NCBI GenBank assembly: GCA_003001975.1
Contig: PVUG01000002.1
Span: 248,001-312,000, forward strand
Reading direction: 5' to 3'
Length of the DNA: 64,000 nt
DNA from: Martelella mediterranea
GTDB lineage: Bacteria; Pseudomonadota; Alphaproteobacteria; Rhizobiales; Rhizobiaceae
The notes under the pieces are model-generated. The model did no database searches. It worked only from the letters and a program-made list of their open reading frames with translations, and was not told the origin of the DNA. The position numbers and the translations under genes were made by a program. Shown piece after piece: positions 33,987 through 42,262 of the stretch. The first letter of the stretch is position 1; each line of letters begins with the position of its first letter.

Positions 33987-35135
33987 ATGAACCGCATGAT
34001 ACTGAACGAAACCTCCTACTTCGGTGCGGGGGCACGATTTGAACTGGTCGGTGAAGTCGAGCGCCGTGGCTTCAAGAAGGCGCTGATCGTCACGGATGTG
34101 CCGCTGGTCAAGGCCGGCGTTGTTGGCAAGGTGACCGGGATGCTGGACGAGGCAGGACTCGCCTACGAGATCTTCGACAAGGTGATGCCAAACCCGACCA
34201 TCAGCGCTGTTCAGGCCGGCATCGAGGCCTTCAAGGCGGCGGGCGCCGACTATCTGATCGCGCTCGGCGGCGGTTCGCCGCAGGACACCTGCAAGGCGAT
34301 CGGTATCGTCATAGCCAATCCCGAATACGCCGATATCCGCTCGCTCGAAGGCGTCGCGCCGACGAAAAAACCGACCATGCCGATCATCGCGCTTGCGACC
34401 ACCGCCGGCACGGCAGCGGAAGTCACGATCAACTATGTGATCACGGATGAGGAAAAGCGCAGGAAATTCGTCTGCGTCGATCCCCACGATATTCCCAAGG
34501 TCGCGATCATCGACAGCGATCTGATGGAATCGATGCCGAAGTCGCTCAAGGCCGCGACAGGCATGGATGCACTGACCCACGCCATTGAAGGCTATATCAC
34601 CAAGGGAGCCTGGGAGCTAACCGACGCGCTGCATATCAAGGCGATCGAGATCATCGCCGGCTCGCTTCGCGCCTCTTGCGCCGGAGACCCGAAGGGCGTC
34701 GAGGAAATGGCGCTCGGCCAGTACGTGGCGGGTATGGGCTTTTCCAATGTCGGCCTTGGCCTTGTCCATGGCATGGCCCATCCGCTCGGTGCCTTTTACG
34801 ACACGCCTCACGGTGTCGCCAACGCGATCCTGCTGCCGACATTGATGGCCTATAACGCCGATTATACCGGCGAGAAGTACCGCGACATCGCCGTCGCCAT
34901 GAAGGTCGAAGGCGCTGCTTCCATGGGCCTTGAAGACGCTCGCAAGGCGGCTGTCGCAGCGGTTCAGCAGCTTTCCATCGACGTCGAGATCCCGACCAAA
35001 CTTTCCGATGTCGGCGTCCGGGAAGAAGATATCGATGCGCTGGCGGAAGCCGCCATGGCCGATGTCTGCACCGGCGGTAATCCCCGCGAGGCCAAGATCG
35101 ACGAGGTCAAGGCGCTCTACCGCTCGCTGCTCTGA
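33987..35135 (+). CDS. fucO: Lactaldehyde reductase (iron-containing alcohol dehydrogenase)
   Basis: 382 aa. The sequence is strikingly close to enterobacterial FucO over its whole length: MNRMILNETSYFG, GGGSPQDTCKAIGI, TTAGTAAEVTINYVITDEEK and DALTHAIEGYIT. The iron-ligand stretch GLVHGMAHPLGAFYDTPHG and the ending DVCTGGNPREA also match. It reduces L-lactaldehyde to (S)-propane-1,2-diol (NADH) or works in reverse. Its presence argues that the aldolase encoded next releases lactaldehyde. It is co-transcribed 21 bases after the lactonase gene. Confidence 0.93.
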   Translation: MNRMILNETSYFGAGARFELVGEVERRGFKKALIVTDVPLVKAGVVGKVTGMLDEAGLAYEIFDKVMPNPTISAVQAGIEAFKAAGADYLIALGGGSPQDTCKAIGIVIANPEYADIRSLEGVAPTKKPTMPIIALATTAGTAAEVTINYVITDEEKRRKFVCVDPHDIPKVAIIDSDLMESMPKSLKAATGMDALTHAIEGYITKGAWELTDALHIKAIEIIAGSLRASCAGDPKGVEEMALGQYVAGMGFSNVGLGLVHGMAHPLGAFYDTPHGVANAILLPTLMAYNADYTGEKYRDIAVAMKVEGAASMGLEDARKAAVAAVQQLSIDVEIPTKLSDVGVREEDIDALAEAAMADVCTGGNPREAKIDEVKALYRSLL

Positions 35136-35210
35136 AACAATGTAACAGATGACCGGTCGGGCCGCCCCAAATTTTCGGGTCGCGGCCGGTCCCATCCGAT
35201 TGGAACCAAA

Positions 35211-36146
35211 ATGCCGAAATTTCATGGTGTCATCCCGCCCGTTTCCACTCTTTTCACCCCGGACTTCCGCTTTGATCGCGAAAACCAGGCGAAGCTGATC
35301 GACCGGATGATCGAGGGCGGTGTGCACGGGCTCTTCTTCTTGGGCAGCAATGGTGAATCGCAGCACATGCCCTTCGAGATGCGGCTGGAAATTGCCGAAT
35401 TCTGCATCGCTCACGTTGCCGGTCGCGTGCCGACACTGATCGGCATCGGCCTGCCGAGCACGACGGAATCGATCAAGCTCGGACAGCACGCTGCAGAAAA
35501 TGGCGCCGATGCCGTGGTCGCCATCAACCCCTTCTACGCACGGCTTTCGGAAGACAATCTCTATCGCTATTTCCGCGAAATCGCAGACAATGTCGACCTG
35601 CCGCTGATGATCTACAATTTCCCGGTCGTCACCGGCCAGGACCTCAGTCCCGAACTGGTGCTGAGACTGGCGCTCGACTGCAAGAACATCATCGGCCTGA
35701 AGGATACGGTTGATACGCTGAGCCACATCCGCCGCGCCATTCACGTCATCAAGGCACAGCGTCCGGACTTTCTGGTTTTTGCCGGCTTCGATGAATATCT
35801 CCATGGCACGTTGATCATGGGGGGCGATGGCGTCGTGCCGGCCTCCGCTAATTTCGCGCCTCAGTTGACGGTCGAGCTTTATGAGGCCTATCGCCGCGGT
35901 GACCATGCAGCGGCTGTCGTCTGGCAGCAGAAACTTGTCCACACCTCCTACATGACCGCGCTCGAAGCGCCGTTCTATGCGGTCGTCAAGGAAGGCATCA
36001 GGATGGTCGGTTTCGCTGACGCGACCACCGTTCTACCGCCAGCTTCGCCGGCATCACCGGAAAGCATCCGGACCCTCCACGACATGCTGGTCGCCGCCGG
36101 CGCTATCGAGGAGCAGTCCCAGCTCGTAGAGAAGCTTTCCGCCTGA
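35211..36146 (+). CDS. DapA-family aldolase, probable 2-keto-3-deoxy-L-fuconate aldolase
   Basis: 311 aa (beta/alpha)8 barrel. The pyruvate-binding loop is FLGSNGE (about residue 45), the general base Tyr is in LMIYNFP (about 137) and the Schiff-base Lys is in IIGLKDTVD (about 164). DapA-like enzymes in sugar-acid pathways split 2-keto-3-deoxy acids to pyruvate plus an aldehyde; for a fuconate/rhamnonate substrate the aldehyde is L-lactaldehyde. The 75-base gap after fucO contains a GC-rich repeat. A good hairpin follows it, so it is the last gene of the operon. Confidence 0.83.
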   Translation: MPKFHGVIPPVSTLFTPDFRFDRENQAKLIDRMIEGGVHGLFFLGSNGESQHMPFEMRLEIAEFCIAHVAGRVPTLIGIGLPSTTESIKLGQHAAENGADAVVAINPFYARLSEDNLYRYFREIADNVDLPLMIYNFPVVTGQDLSPELVLRLALDCKNIIGLKDTVDTLSHIRRAIHVIKAQRPDFLVFAGFDEYLHGTLIMGGDGVVPASANFAPQLTVELYEAYRRGDHAAAVVWQQKLVHTSYMTALEAPFYAVVKEGIRMVGFADATTVLPPASPASPESIRTLHDMLVAAGAIEEQSQLVEKLSA

Positions 36147-36175
36147 TATTTTACTTCATTTCGAGACTGAGTTCG

Positions 36176-36205
36176 GCAGGCCCGGCACATCCGTGTCGGG
36201 CCTGC
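36176..36205 (+). terminator. Terminator of the dehydratase-fucO-aldolase operon
   Basis: 13-bp stem GCAGGCCCGGCAC/GTGTCGGGCCTGC with one G-T pair, a 4-base loop and a T-containing tail. It starts 29 bases after the aldolase stop. Confidence 0.7.
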
Positions 36206-36232
36206 TCTCGTCTTTCGAACAGAAATGGGAAA

Positions 36233-36325
36233 GGTTTTACTATCTGTAAAACAACAACTTTTCTTGAATCCGAAGAAATCGTCCAAATGAGAGCTTTGTC
36301 CATGTTTTTGAGAAAGCATGCCATC
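36233..36325 (+). promoter_or_regulatory. Putative AraC-regulator site, deoC-kinase promoter
   Basis: Carries GGTTTTAC (36233-36240), then TTGTCCATGTTTTTGAGA (36296-36313) and TGCCATC (36319-36325). The last two elements, with the same 5-base gap, recur at 39101-39130 before the second operon. A related half, CGTCCAAATGAGAG, lies just upstream at about 36279-36293. The AraC gene sits between the two operons, which makes it the likely binder. Confidence 0.65.
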
Positions 36326-36385
36326 CAGCTGCAGAAGGAACGTCGTTAAAATTCGGGTCATCGTCACCCTGAGGAGTACAAGAAG

Positions 36386-37087
36386 ATGATCGATTTTAAC
36401 AACCGGGAGCAGGTCGCAAAGGCGATCCAGTACACCAACGTCAATCCGGATCTGACCCGGGAAAGTCTGTTGGCCCATGTCAGGAAATGCGCCGAATACG
36501 GCTTCGACGCCGCCATGGTGGCACCATGCTGGGTTAAGCTTTCCAAGGAAGCGCTGGCTGGAACCGGTGTAAAGGTCGCCTCGACCGTCAACTTCCCGAT
36601 GGCCAACGACACGCTTGGGATGAAGCTGGCCGTCGTGCGCCTGCTTGCCAAGGAAGGCTGCGACCAGTTCGACTTTCCGCCGAACCCCGGCCTGATGCTG
36701 GGTGGCGACGAGGCCGGCTATGCCAGGGAATTGCAGGAAGTGACAAGGGTTGCCCATGAAGAAGGCATGCAGGTCAAGGCCATGCTGGAATTCGGCTACA
36801 TCACCGACAATGCGATGAAGGCCCGCGTAGCCCAGCTTGCCTATGAAGCCGGGATCGACTGGGTGAAACAGTCGAGCGGCTGGGGCAAGGGTGGCTGCGC
36901 CGCTACTGAAGAGGACGTGAAAATCCTCGCGGCCAATATCAAATCGCCTTGCCGCGTCAAGGTTTCGGGCAAGGTCAACACGCGCGAGAAAATGCAGTCG
37001 CTGTTTGCGGCCGGTGCCGAACTGGTCGGCACAAGTTCCGGTCCGGCCATCGTCGACGGTATCGCAGGTGATCCGAACGACTACTGA
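36386..37087 (+). CDS. DeoC-family aldolase (first of two in the window)
   Basis: 233-aa class I aldolase of the deoxyribose-phosphate aldolase family. It has STVNFPMANDTLGMKL, MLEFGYITDNAM (usual LE tract) and DWVKQSSGWGKGG where DeoC carries the Schiff-base Lys in FxKTSTG. The Thr-to-Gln change (VKQSS) and the tail sequence differ from the canonical DeoC at 49281, so its substrate may be another deoxy-sugar phosphate. ATG 36386 follows GAGGAG. It is the first gene of an operon with a PfkB kinase. Confidence 0.8.
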   Translation: MIDFNNREQVAKAIQYTNVNPDLTRESLLAHVRKCAEYGFDAAMVAPCWVKLSKEALAGTGVKVASTVNFPMANDTLGMKLAVVRLLAKEGCDQFDFPPNPGLMLGGDEAGYARELQEVTRVAHEEGMQVKAMLEFGYITDNAMKARVAQLAYEAGIDWVKQSSGWGKGGCAATEEDVKILAANIKSPCRVKVSGKVNTREKMQSLFAAGAELVGTSSGPAIVDGIAGDPNDY

Positions 37088-37183
37088 TGCCTGCCGGATT
37101 GAATGAATAGGCGGGGGCGCGGTCTCAAGATCGTCTGTCCCCCGCCCGTATATTGGTATTGGAAGATTTCGGGAGGAAAGATT

Positions 37184-38101
37184 ATGTCGGTTCTTGTATT
37201 GGGAAGCTATGCCAAGGCGCTCGTCATGACCGCCGATAGAATACCGCTGGCGGGAGAAACCCTGCTCGGCCGCGATTTCCGCCAGACATTCGGTGGTAAG
37301 GGGTCGGATATGGCGGTCCAGATCGCAAGGCTCGGCTGCCCGGTGGAATTCGCCGGCGTTGTCGGCAATGATGTCTTCGGTAATGAATTCATCGACCTGA
37401 TGAAGGAAGAGGGAATCGGCATTGCTGCCCTCAGGGTGACGGAAGAAAAACCGACAGGCGCGGGGCTGATCATCAAGGACAATGCCGCACGTAATGTGAT
37501 TGTCGTTGACATGGGCGCCAACGAACTGTTTTCGCCCGACGATGTCGATCACGCGCTTGAGATCACGCAAGCCACCGATATCGCGCTTGCCCAATTGGAA
37601 ATCCCGCTCGAAACTGCGCTTTACGGCCTGAAGAAGGCGGTTGATGGTGGTGCACACACCATCCTCAATCCCGCGCCTGCCCAGAATTTGGTCGGCAAGG
37701 ATCTTTCCATGGTCGACGTCCTGACACCGAACGAGACGGAAGCGCGTGTCGCACTTGGCCTTTCGCCGGACGATCCGACGCCGAACGAGGAGATCGCGCG
37801 GCGGCTCATGGAAACCGGATGCAGAGCCGTGGTGATGACGCTCGGGGAAGATGGCGTTTTCGGTGCAACGGCGGAGGGGACATTCACCATTCCCGCCTTC
37901 CGGGTTAATCATGTCGACAGCAATGGCGCTGGCGACAGTTTCAACGCCGCACTGTCCGTCGGTCTTTCCGAGGGCAAGACGCTCAAGGACGCTGCCCGGT
38001 TTGCCGCAGCCGTTGCCGCGCTTTGCTGCACACGATGGGAGACCGTGCCGTCCTATCACACACGCGACGAGGTGGAGGCATTCCTGAACCAGACTGCGTG
38101 A
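37184..38101 (+). CDS. PfkB-family sugar kinase (ribokinase-like)
   Basis: 305 aa. The N-terminal substrate-binding signature is QTFGGKGSDMAVQIARLG (about residue 36). The C-terminal PfkB signature VDSNGAGDSFNAAL (about 247) carries the catalytic Asp. It phosphorylates a ribose-like or deoxyribose-like sugar; with the adjacent DeoC aldolase a deoxyribokinase role is attractive but unproven. ATG 37184 follows GGGAGGAAAGATT. The last ~10 residues contain CCTRWET, not seen in standard ribokinase. Confidence 0.85.
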   Translation: MSVLVLGSYAKALVMTADRIPLAGETLLGRDFRQTFGGKGSDMAVQIARLGCPVEFAGVVGNDVFGNEFIDLMKEEGIGIAALRVTEEKPTGAGLIIKDNAARNVIVVDMGANELFSPDDVDHALEITQATDIALAQLEIPLETALYGLKKAVDGGAHTILNPAPAQNLVGKDLSMVDVLTPNETEARVALGLSPDDPTPNEEIARRLMETGCRAVVMTLGEDGVFGATAEGTFTIPAFRVNHVDSNGAGDSFNAALSVGLSEGKTLKDAARFAAAVAALCCTRWETVPSYHTRDEVEAFLNQTA

Positions 38102-38162
38102 CGTCACGCGCATTTGCCTCTGATTTCAGCCCTTTGTTCGCTTCACGCCGGGCGGCAACTCT

Positions 38163-39065
38163 GTGATAAGTCTTTTGAGAGACAAACCGGAGACCGCCCG
38201 CGCCATGGCGCCTGCATCTGTGCAACAGACCCGAATTCTTCGCTCCTATTTCCCCGTTCACGAGGGGTGGTTGGGTCTGTTTGCCTATCAGGTGCTGCGC
38301 GCCGGGCATATTCGTACGGGTCCCGATCACCGCATCGAGCGACAGGATGTTCCGGGCCACGAATTCCTCTTCTGCATCAAGGGCGAAGGCGTCGTAACCG
38401 TTCGCGGGCGGACGCATGTCGTGCGGGCCGGTGAGATGGCGTGGTTGCCGGTGCGCGAGCCGCATGCCCATCGTCCGGTACGGGAAAACCCTTGGGAACT
38501 CCTGTGGCTGCGCGTCGACAGCGCCAATCTGTCTCGGTTGATGACGGTTCTGACGGTGCATGACGATCCGGTGTTTCACTTTGCCGAACCGGTGATCGTC
38601 GAAACATTGTTGCTCGAATTGCTCGACCGTCTCGACAGATCGTCACTTGCCATTCAGGCGGCCTGCGACCGGCATGTTTCCGCGCTTGTCGAAGCGCTGG
38701 TGGAAGCCCGCGAGAACCGCCTTCTGGAGCCTGAAGCGGCCACTCACAAGGGGCTTGGCGACCTGATGGCGCAGATCCACGCGCACTACAACGAGCACTG
38801 GGATATCGACAAGCTCGCCGCCGCCTGCCGGGTCAGCAAAGCGCAGCTTTTTCGCCTCTTCCAGACGGCTTTCGGAAAGACGCCGCTCGCCTGGTTGCGC
38901 GACTATCGCATGGCGCAGGCCAAGCGCCTCCTGGTCGAAACCGCCGATCCCGTGTCTTCCATCGCGATGGCCGTCGGCTACTCCGATCCTCTCTATTTCT
39001 CACGCGAATTCAAGAAACATGCCGGCCTTTCGCCGCGTGCCTTCAGGGCCAGCGAAAGCTGGTAA
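38163..39065 (+). CDS. AraC-family regulator with cupin sensor
   Basis: 300 aa. The N-terminal cupin sensor (GHEFLFCIKGEGVVTVRGR, then GEMAWLPVREPHAHRP) is at about residues 60-105. The C-terminal pair of helix-turn-helices is at about 195-295 (CRVSKAQLFRLFQTAFGKTPLAWLRDYRM; SIAMAVGYSDPLYFSREFKKHAGLSPRAFR), a complete match to the family. GTG 38163 is used; ATG 38205 is an alternative. It lies between the two operons that share its probable recognition sequence, so it is likely their sugar-responsive activator. Confidence 0.9.
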   Translation: MISLLRDKPETARAMAPASVQQTRILRSYFPVHEGWLGLFAYQVLRAGHIRTGPDHRIERQDVPGHEFLFCIKGEGVVTVRGRTHVVRAGEMAWLPVREPHAHRPVRENPWELLWLRVDSANLSRLMTVLTVHDDPVFHFAEPVIVETLLLELLDRLDRSSLAIQAACDRHVSALVEALVEARENRLLEPEAATHKGLGDLMAQIHAHYNEHWDIDKLAAACRVSKAQLFRLFQTAFGKTPLAWLRDYRMAQAKRLLVETADPVSSIAMAVGYSDPLYFSREFKKHAGLSPRAFRASESW

Positions 39066-39443
39066 GGTTTTACTTTTTCCTGACGAAGCCGATGAGATTT
39101 TTGTCCATGTTTTTGAGAGACGGTGCCATCGGCAGCAAGCGGCCATCCTGCTAGTTTCCTGCACACGGTCATGGTTAGGGATGGAGGTCCCGCACCCATG
39201 GCCCGGAACAAAAGATTTCGGGAGGAAGCCATGTCTTTTGCCGTTTGCCGCAACGTTGCTGCTTTGCCGCCACACCACCAAAATGGGGACGGCGCGCGCA
39301 TCAATGCGATTTCTGACGGTTTCTTTTCCTTAAACAATCTCAGGTCGAAGAACGGACTGTCCTCACAGGCATGCCGCCTTCCTGCCTGAGCCTTGAGACG
39401 CAGCCAAGCTGATCCATCCATCGCACACCATAAGGAGGAGAAA
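39066..39443 (+). promoter_or_regulatory. Promoter region of the mutarotase-oxidoreductase-isomerase operon with AraC site
   Basis: 378 bp without a gene. GGTTTTAC is at 39066-39073, TTGTCCATGTTTTTGAGA at 39101-39118 and TGCCATC at 39124-39130, repeating the arrangement at 36233-36325 with 28 bases removed between the first two elements. The remaining 300 bp before the RbsD/FucU-type gene hold only low-quality open frames. Confidence 0.6.
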
Positions 39444-39944
39444 ATGATCCCCAACCGAATTCTGCATCCGGGCCTCGCGCAGTCCATGGCAACCATCGGC
39501 CACGGCGACATCGTACTGGTGACCGATGCCGGCTTTCCTATCCCGAAGGACGCCAACCGCGTCGACCTCGGCTTTTACGAGGGGCTTCCGGATGTGATCG
39601 ATATTCTGAAGGTGCTGCGCAAGGAGATGTTTGTCGAAGCCGTTCATTTCGACAAGGCCGTGCGCGATCGCCATCCCGATCTCTACAAGACGTTTCAGGA
39701 AATTTATACCGGTGCCGGGGCGCCCTTCATGGAAACGTCGCATGAGGAACTGGTCGAGGTCGTTGCACCCAAGGCCAAGGTTATCATCCGCTCAGGCTCG
39801 TTCAACGCATGGGCCAATGTCGCGCTGGTGGCCGCCACCGATCCCTTCGCCTGGTTCAACGAACCGGACATCGACATCCTGCCTGCTTACGTCGAGCGCC
39901 GCCGCATGATGCGCGAAAATGTCGTTCCTGAACTGAAGGACTGA
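39444..39944 (+). CDS. RbsD/FucU-family sugar mutarotase
   Basis: 166 aa. It matches the RbsD/FucU fold: IPNRILHPGLAQSMATIGHGDIVLVTDAGFPIP, with the catalytic His in GHGD, and LGFYEGLPDVIDILKVL. It converts pyranose/furanose or anomers of ribose or fucose. It is longer than RbsD (139 aa), with a C-terminal tail. ATG 39444 follows AAGGAGGAGAAA. It starts an operon with a dehydrogenase and an isomerase. Confidence 0.87.
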   Translation: MIPNRILHPGLAQSMATIGHGDIVLVTDAGFPIPKDANRVDLGFYEGLPDVIDILKVLRKEMFVEAVHFDKAVRDRHPDLYKTFQEIYTGAGAPFMETSHEELVEVVAPKAKVIIRSGSFNAWANVALVAATDPFAWFNEPDIDILPAYVERRRMMRENVVPELKD

Positions 39945-39949
39945 GTGCC

Positions 39950-41071
39950 ATGACACAGAGATCCATCCTGCCCTTCGATCTCGGCATCGAGCCTGAACTT
40001 CCCACTCGCAAGGATTTCCGCATTGGCTGCATCGGTGCGGGCTTCATCATGCGGGACTGCCATCTTGTCTCTTATGCAGAGGCCGGGTTCACGCCGTACA
40101 CGATCACCTCGCTTGAGAGAAAGAACAGCGAGGCGGTCGCAGAACTTCGCGGCATCCCGAATGTCCATGACAGCTGGCAGGATGTGGTGCGCGATCCGGC
40201 GGTCGAGATCCTTGATATCGCCGTACCACCGGACCAGCAACTGGCGATCATCCGCGAGGCGGTGAAAGAAAAGAGCCACATCAAGGGCATTCTCTGCCAG
40301 AAGCCGATTGCGATGAACCTAGCCGAGGCCCGAGAAATCGTTCGACTTTGCGAGGAGGCCGGCATTCCGCTCGGCGTCAATTCCAATATGCGCTACGACC
40401 CGTCGATCCGCGCGCTGAAGACGCTGCTCGACAGAAGGCTTCTCGGCGAGCGGGTGCTGGCGACGATCGAGATGCGGGCAATTCCGGACTGGCAGGGCTT
40501 CCTGCAGAAATACGATCGCATCGAGATCCTCAATATGGGGATTCATCACATCGACAGCTTCCGTTATCTCTTCGGCGATCCGGAAAAGATCACGACTGTC
40601 GTCCGCCAGGACCCGCGTACGACTTTTCCGCACCGTGACGGGATCTCGCAATATACCTTCAAATATGATGACGACTTCATGGCGACGAGCCTCGATGACG
40701 TCTGGGTCGGTCCCGGCGGTGACTGCGAGGATGATCCCTATATCAAGTGGCGCGTTGTCGGCACGGAAGGGCTCGCCGAAGGTACGATCAGCTGGTTCCG
40801 GTATCCGGTCCTCGTTCCCTCGACGCTCAGGTTCACGACGGCGCAGATGCCCAAGGGATGGATAAGCCCGACACTTGGCCGCGTTTGGTTCCCCGATGCC
40901 TTTGCCGGAACCATGGCCCAGCTTCTGCGCGCCGTCGAGACCGGTGGCGAGCCGGAGATTTCGGGCCGCGACAACCTCAAGACACTGGCCTGCGTGGAAG
41001 CCTGCTACCGTTCGATCGAGGAGGAGCGAACGGTGCCTCTTGCCGAAATCGAAGCGGAATTTCTGGCCTGA
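39950..41071 (+). CDS. Gfo/Idh/MocA-family sugar dehydrogenase
   Basis: 373 aa. The N-terminal Rossmann domain reads RIGCIGAGFIMRDCH (GxGxxx, about residues 24-36). CQKPIAMNLAEA is the EKP-type segment with the catalytic Lys (about 111), and IHHIDSFRYLFGDP has the catalytic-site His/Asp typical of the family (about 199). It is likely an NAD(P)-dependent oxidation or reduction of a sugar or inositol-like substrate. It begins five bases after the RbsD/FucU-type stop. The precise substrate is unknown. Confidence 0.87.
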   Translation: MTQRSILPFDLGIEPELPTRKDFRIGCIGAGFIMRDCHLVSYAEAGFTPYTITSLERKNSEAVAELRGIPNVHDSWQDVVRDPAVEILDIAVPPDQQLAIIREAVKEKSHIKGILCQKPIAMNLAEAREIVRLCEEAGIPLGVNSNMRYDPSIRALKTLLDRRLLGERVLATIEMRAIPDWQGFLQKYDRIEILNMGIHHIDSFRYLFGDPEKITTVVRQDPRTTFPHRDGISQYTFKYDDDFMATSLDDVWVGPGGDCEDDPYIKWRVVGTEGLAEGTISWFRYPVLVPSTLRFTTAQMPKGWISPTLGRVWFPDAFAGTMAQLLRAVETGGEPEISGRDNLKTLACVEACYRSIEEERTVPLAEIEAEFLA

Positions 41072-41112
41072 GGGCCAGACATGAATTCAATCAGAAAAGG
41101 GAGTGAAACATC

Positions 41113-42015
41113 ATGATTCCTGTCGGTATCTTCTCCGGGTATTTCCCCTATGACCTCAATACGGTGATCGCCAAGATCAAGGAACATGGCTTCTCGACGG
41201 CGCAACTCGATCTGTCATTCAAGGACATGGATTTTTCCGCCGGCAATATCACAAAGGAAAAGTGCCACACCGTGCGCAATGCCTTTCGTGACGCAAACCT
41301 GCCGATCTGCGCTATTTCGGGCTATACCAACATCATCCATCCGGACAGGGATGAGCGGGCGCGGCGCGTCGGCTACCTGAAGGAAATCATCCGCCACGCC
41401 CGCGATTGCGGCACGCCCTACGTGATTTCCGAAACCGGCACCTACAATGTCGAAAGCGACTGGGTGCACGACCCGCGCAACAAGACCGAAGAAGGTTACG
41501 AGGAAGCGCTGAAGGTCATCGCCGAACTGGCGCAGGAAGCCTATGACCACGGCGCGGTCTTCCTGGTCGAAAACTACGTCAACAATGTCATCGGCTCGGT
41601 GGACGAGGTGCTGCGGCTCTTTGCCGATCTGCGCCATCCCGGTCTCGGCATGCTGATGGATCCGACCAACTATTTCGACGAGACCACGATCAACGATGTC
41701 GACGGCACGATCAACAAGATGTTCAACGCGCTTGGCGACAGGATCAAGATCGCTCATGCCAAGGACTGCAAGGTGGCCGAGGACCAGAGCGAAAAGCATG
41801 TCGCCATCGACGGACCGGAAGCCAACACCTTCCGTGGCGCTGGGGCTGTGGAACTCCCGGCCGCCGGCCTCGGTATCCTGAACTACGAGCTCTATGTCGA
41901 CCGTTTGCGGGAATTGAACCCAAACATCCCGCTGATCATCGAGCACCTTGACGAAGACGACGTGCCGCGCGCCAAGAAATATGTCGACGATACGCTTCGT
42001 AAAGTGGGGGCCTGA
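41113..42015 (+). CDS. Sugar phosphate isomerase/epimerase, xylose-isomerase-like TIM barrel
   Basis: 300 aa of the AP-endonuclease-2 type barrel. FSTAQLDLSF, GTPYVISETGTYN, VFLVENYVNNVIG (Glu ligand), GLGMLMDPTNYF (Asp ligand), IKIAHAKDC (His ligand) and PLIIEHLDEDDV (Glu ligand) give a full metal-site set. It is therefore likely an active sugar or sugar-acid epimerase/isomerase. It is the last gene of the three-gene operon, followed by the hairpin at 42029-42054. Confidence 0.87.
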   Translation: MIPVGIFSGYFPYDLNTVIAKIKEHGFSTAQLDLSFKDMDFSAGNITKEKCHTVRNAFRDANLPICAISGYTNIIHPDRDERARRVGYLKEIIRHARDCGTPYVISETGTYNVESDWVHDPRNKTEEGYEEALKVIAELAQEAYDHGAVFLVENYVNNVIGSVDEVLRLFADLRHPGLGMLMDPTNYFDETTINDVDGTINKMFNALGDRIKIAHAKDCKVAEDQSEKHVAIDGPEANTFRGAGAVELPAAGLGILNYELYVDRLRELNPNIPLIIEHLDEDDVPRAKKYVDDTLRKVGA

Positions 42016-42028
42016 CACATTACAAATC

Positions 42029-42054
42029 CGGGCGTGGAGAGATCTCCACGCCCG
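42029..42054. terminator. Hairpin after the isomerase gene
   Basis: Perfect 12-bp arms CGGGCGTGGAGA/TCTCCACGCCCG with a GA centre, starting 14 bases beyond the stop. It has no clear T-run on the plus strand, but position and stability fit a terminator. Confidence 0.6.
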
Positions 42055-42262
42055 CTTCATGCTGACAGGTGAGGCAGCGACCGTCTACATGAACCAAAAT
42101 CAGTTCGAACGAATGGCTGCATGAGGGCAAACCATCTCTTTCCGCGAAAGAAAAAATACGCCAGCGACGTTATCCTGCCATGCCTGACGACCACTGGCGA
42201 TTGCTTCGTCCGTGAAATTTTGCCACCAGTTGTTGAACTGAAATTCGATGCTGGGGAGACGC

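Noticed and set aside
34617-35942. 441-codon minus-strand frame opposite fucO and the DapA-type aldolase gene
   Set aside because: Both plus-strand genes have strong family motifs; the antisense reading is a high-GC artefact.
35975-38113. 712-codon minus-strand frame opposite the DeoC-kinase operon
   Set aside because: Runs through two well-supported genes and shows no domain; very long antisense frames are common in this codon usage.
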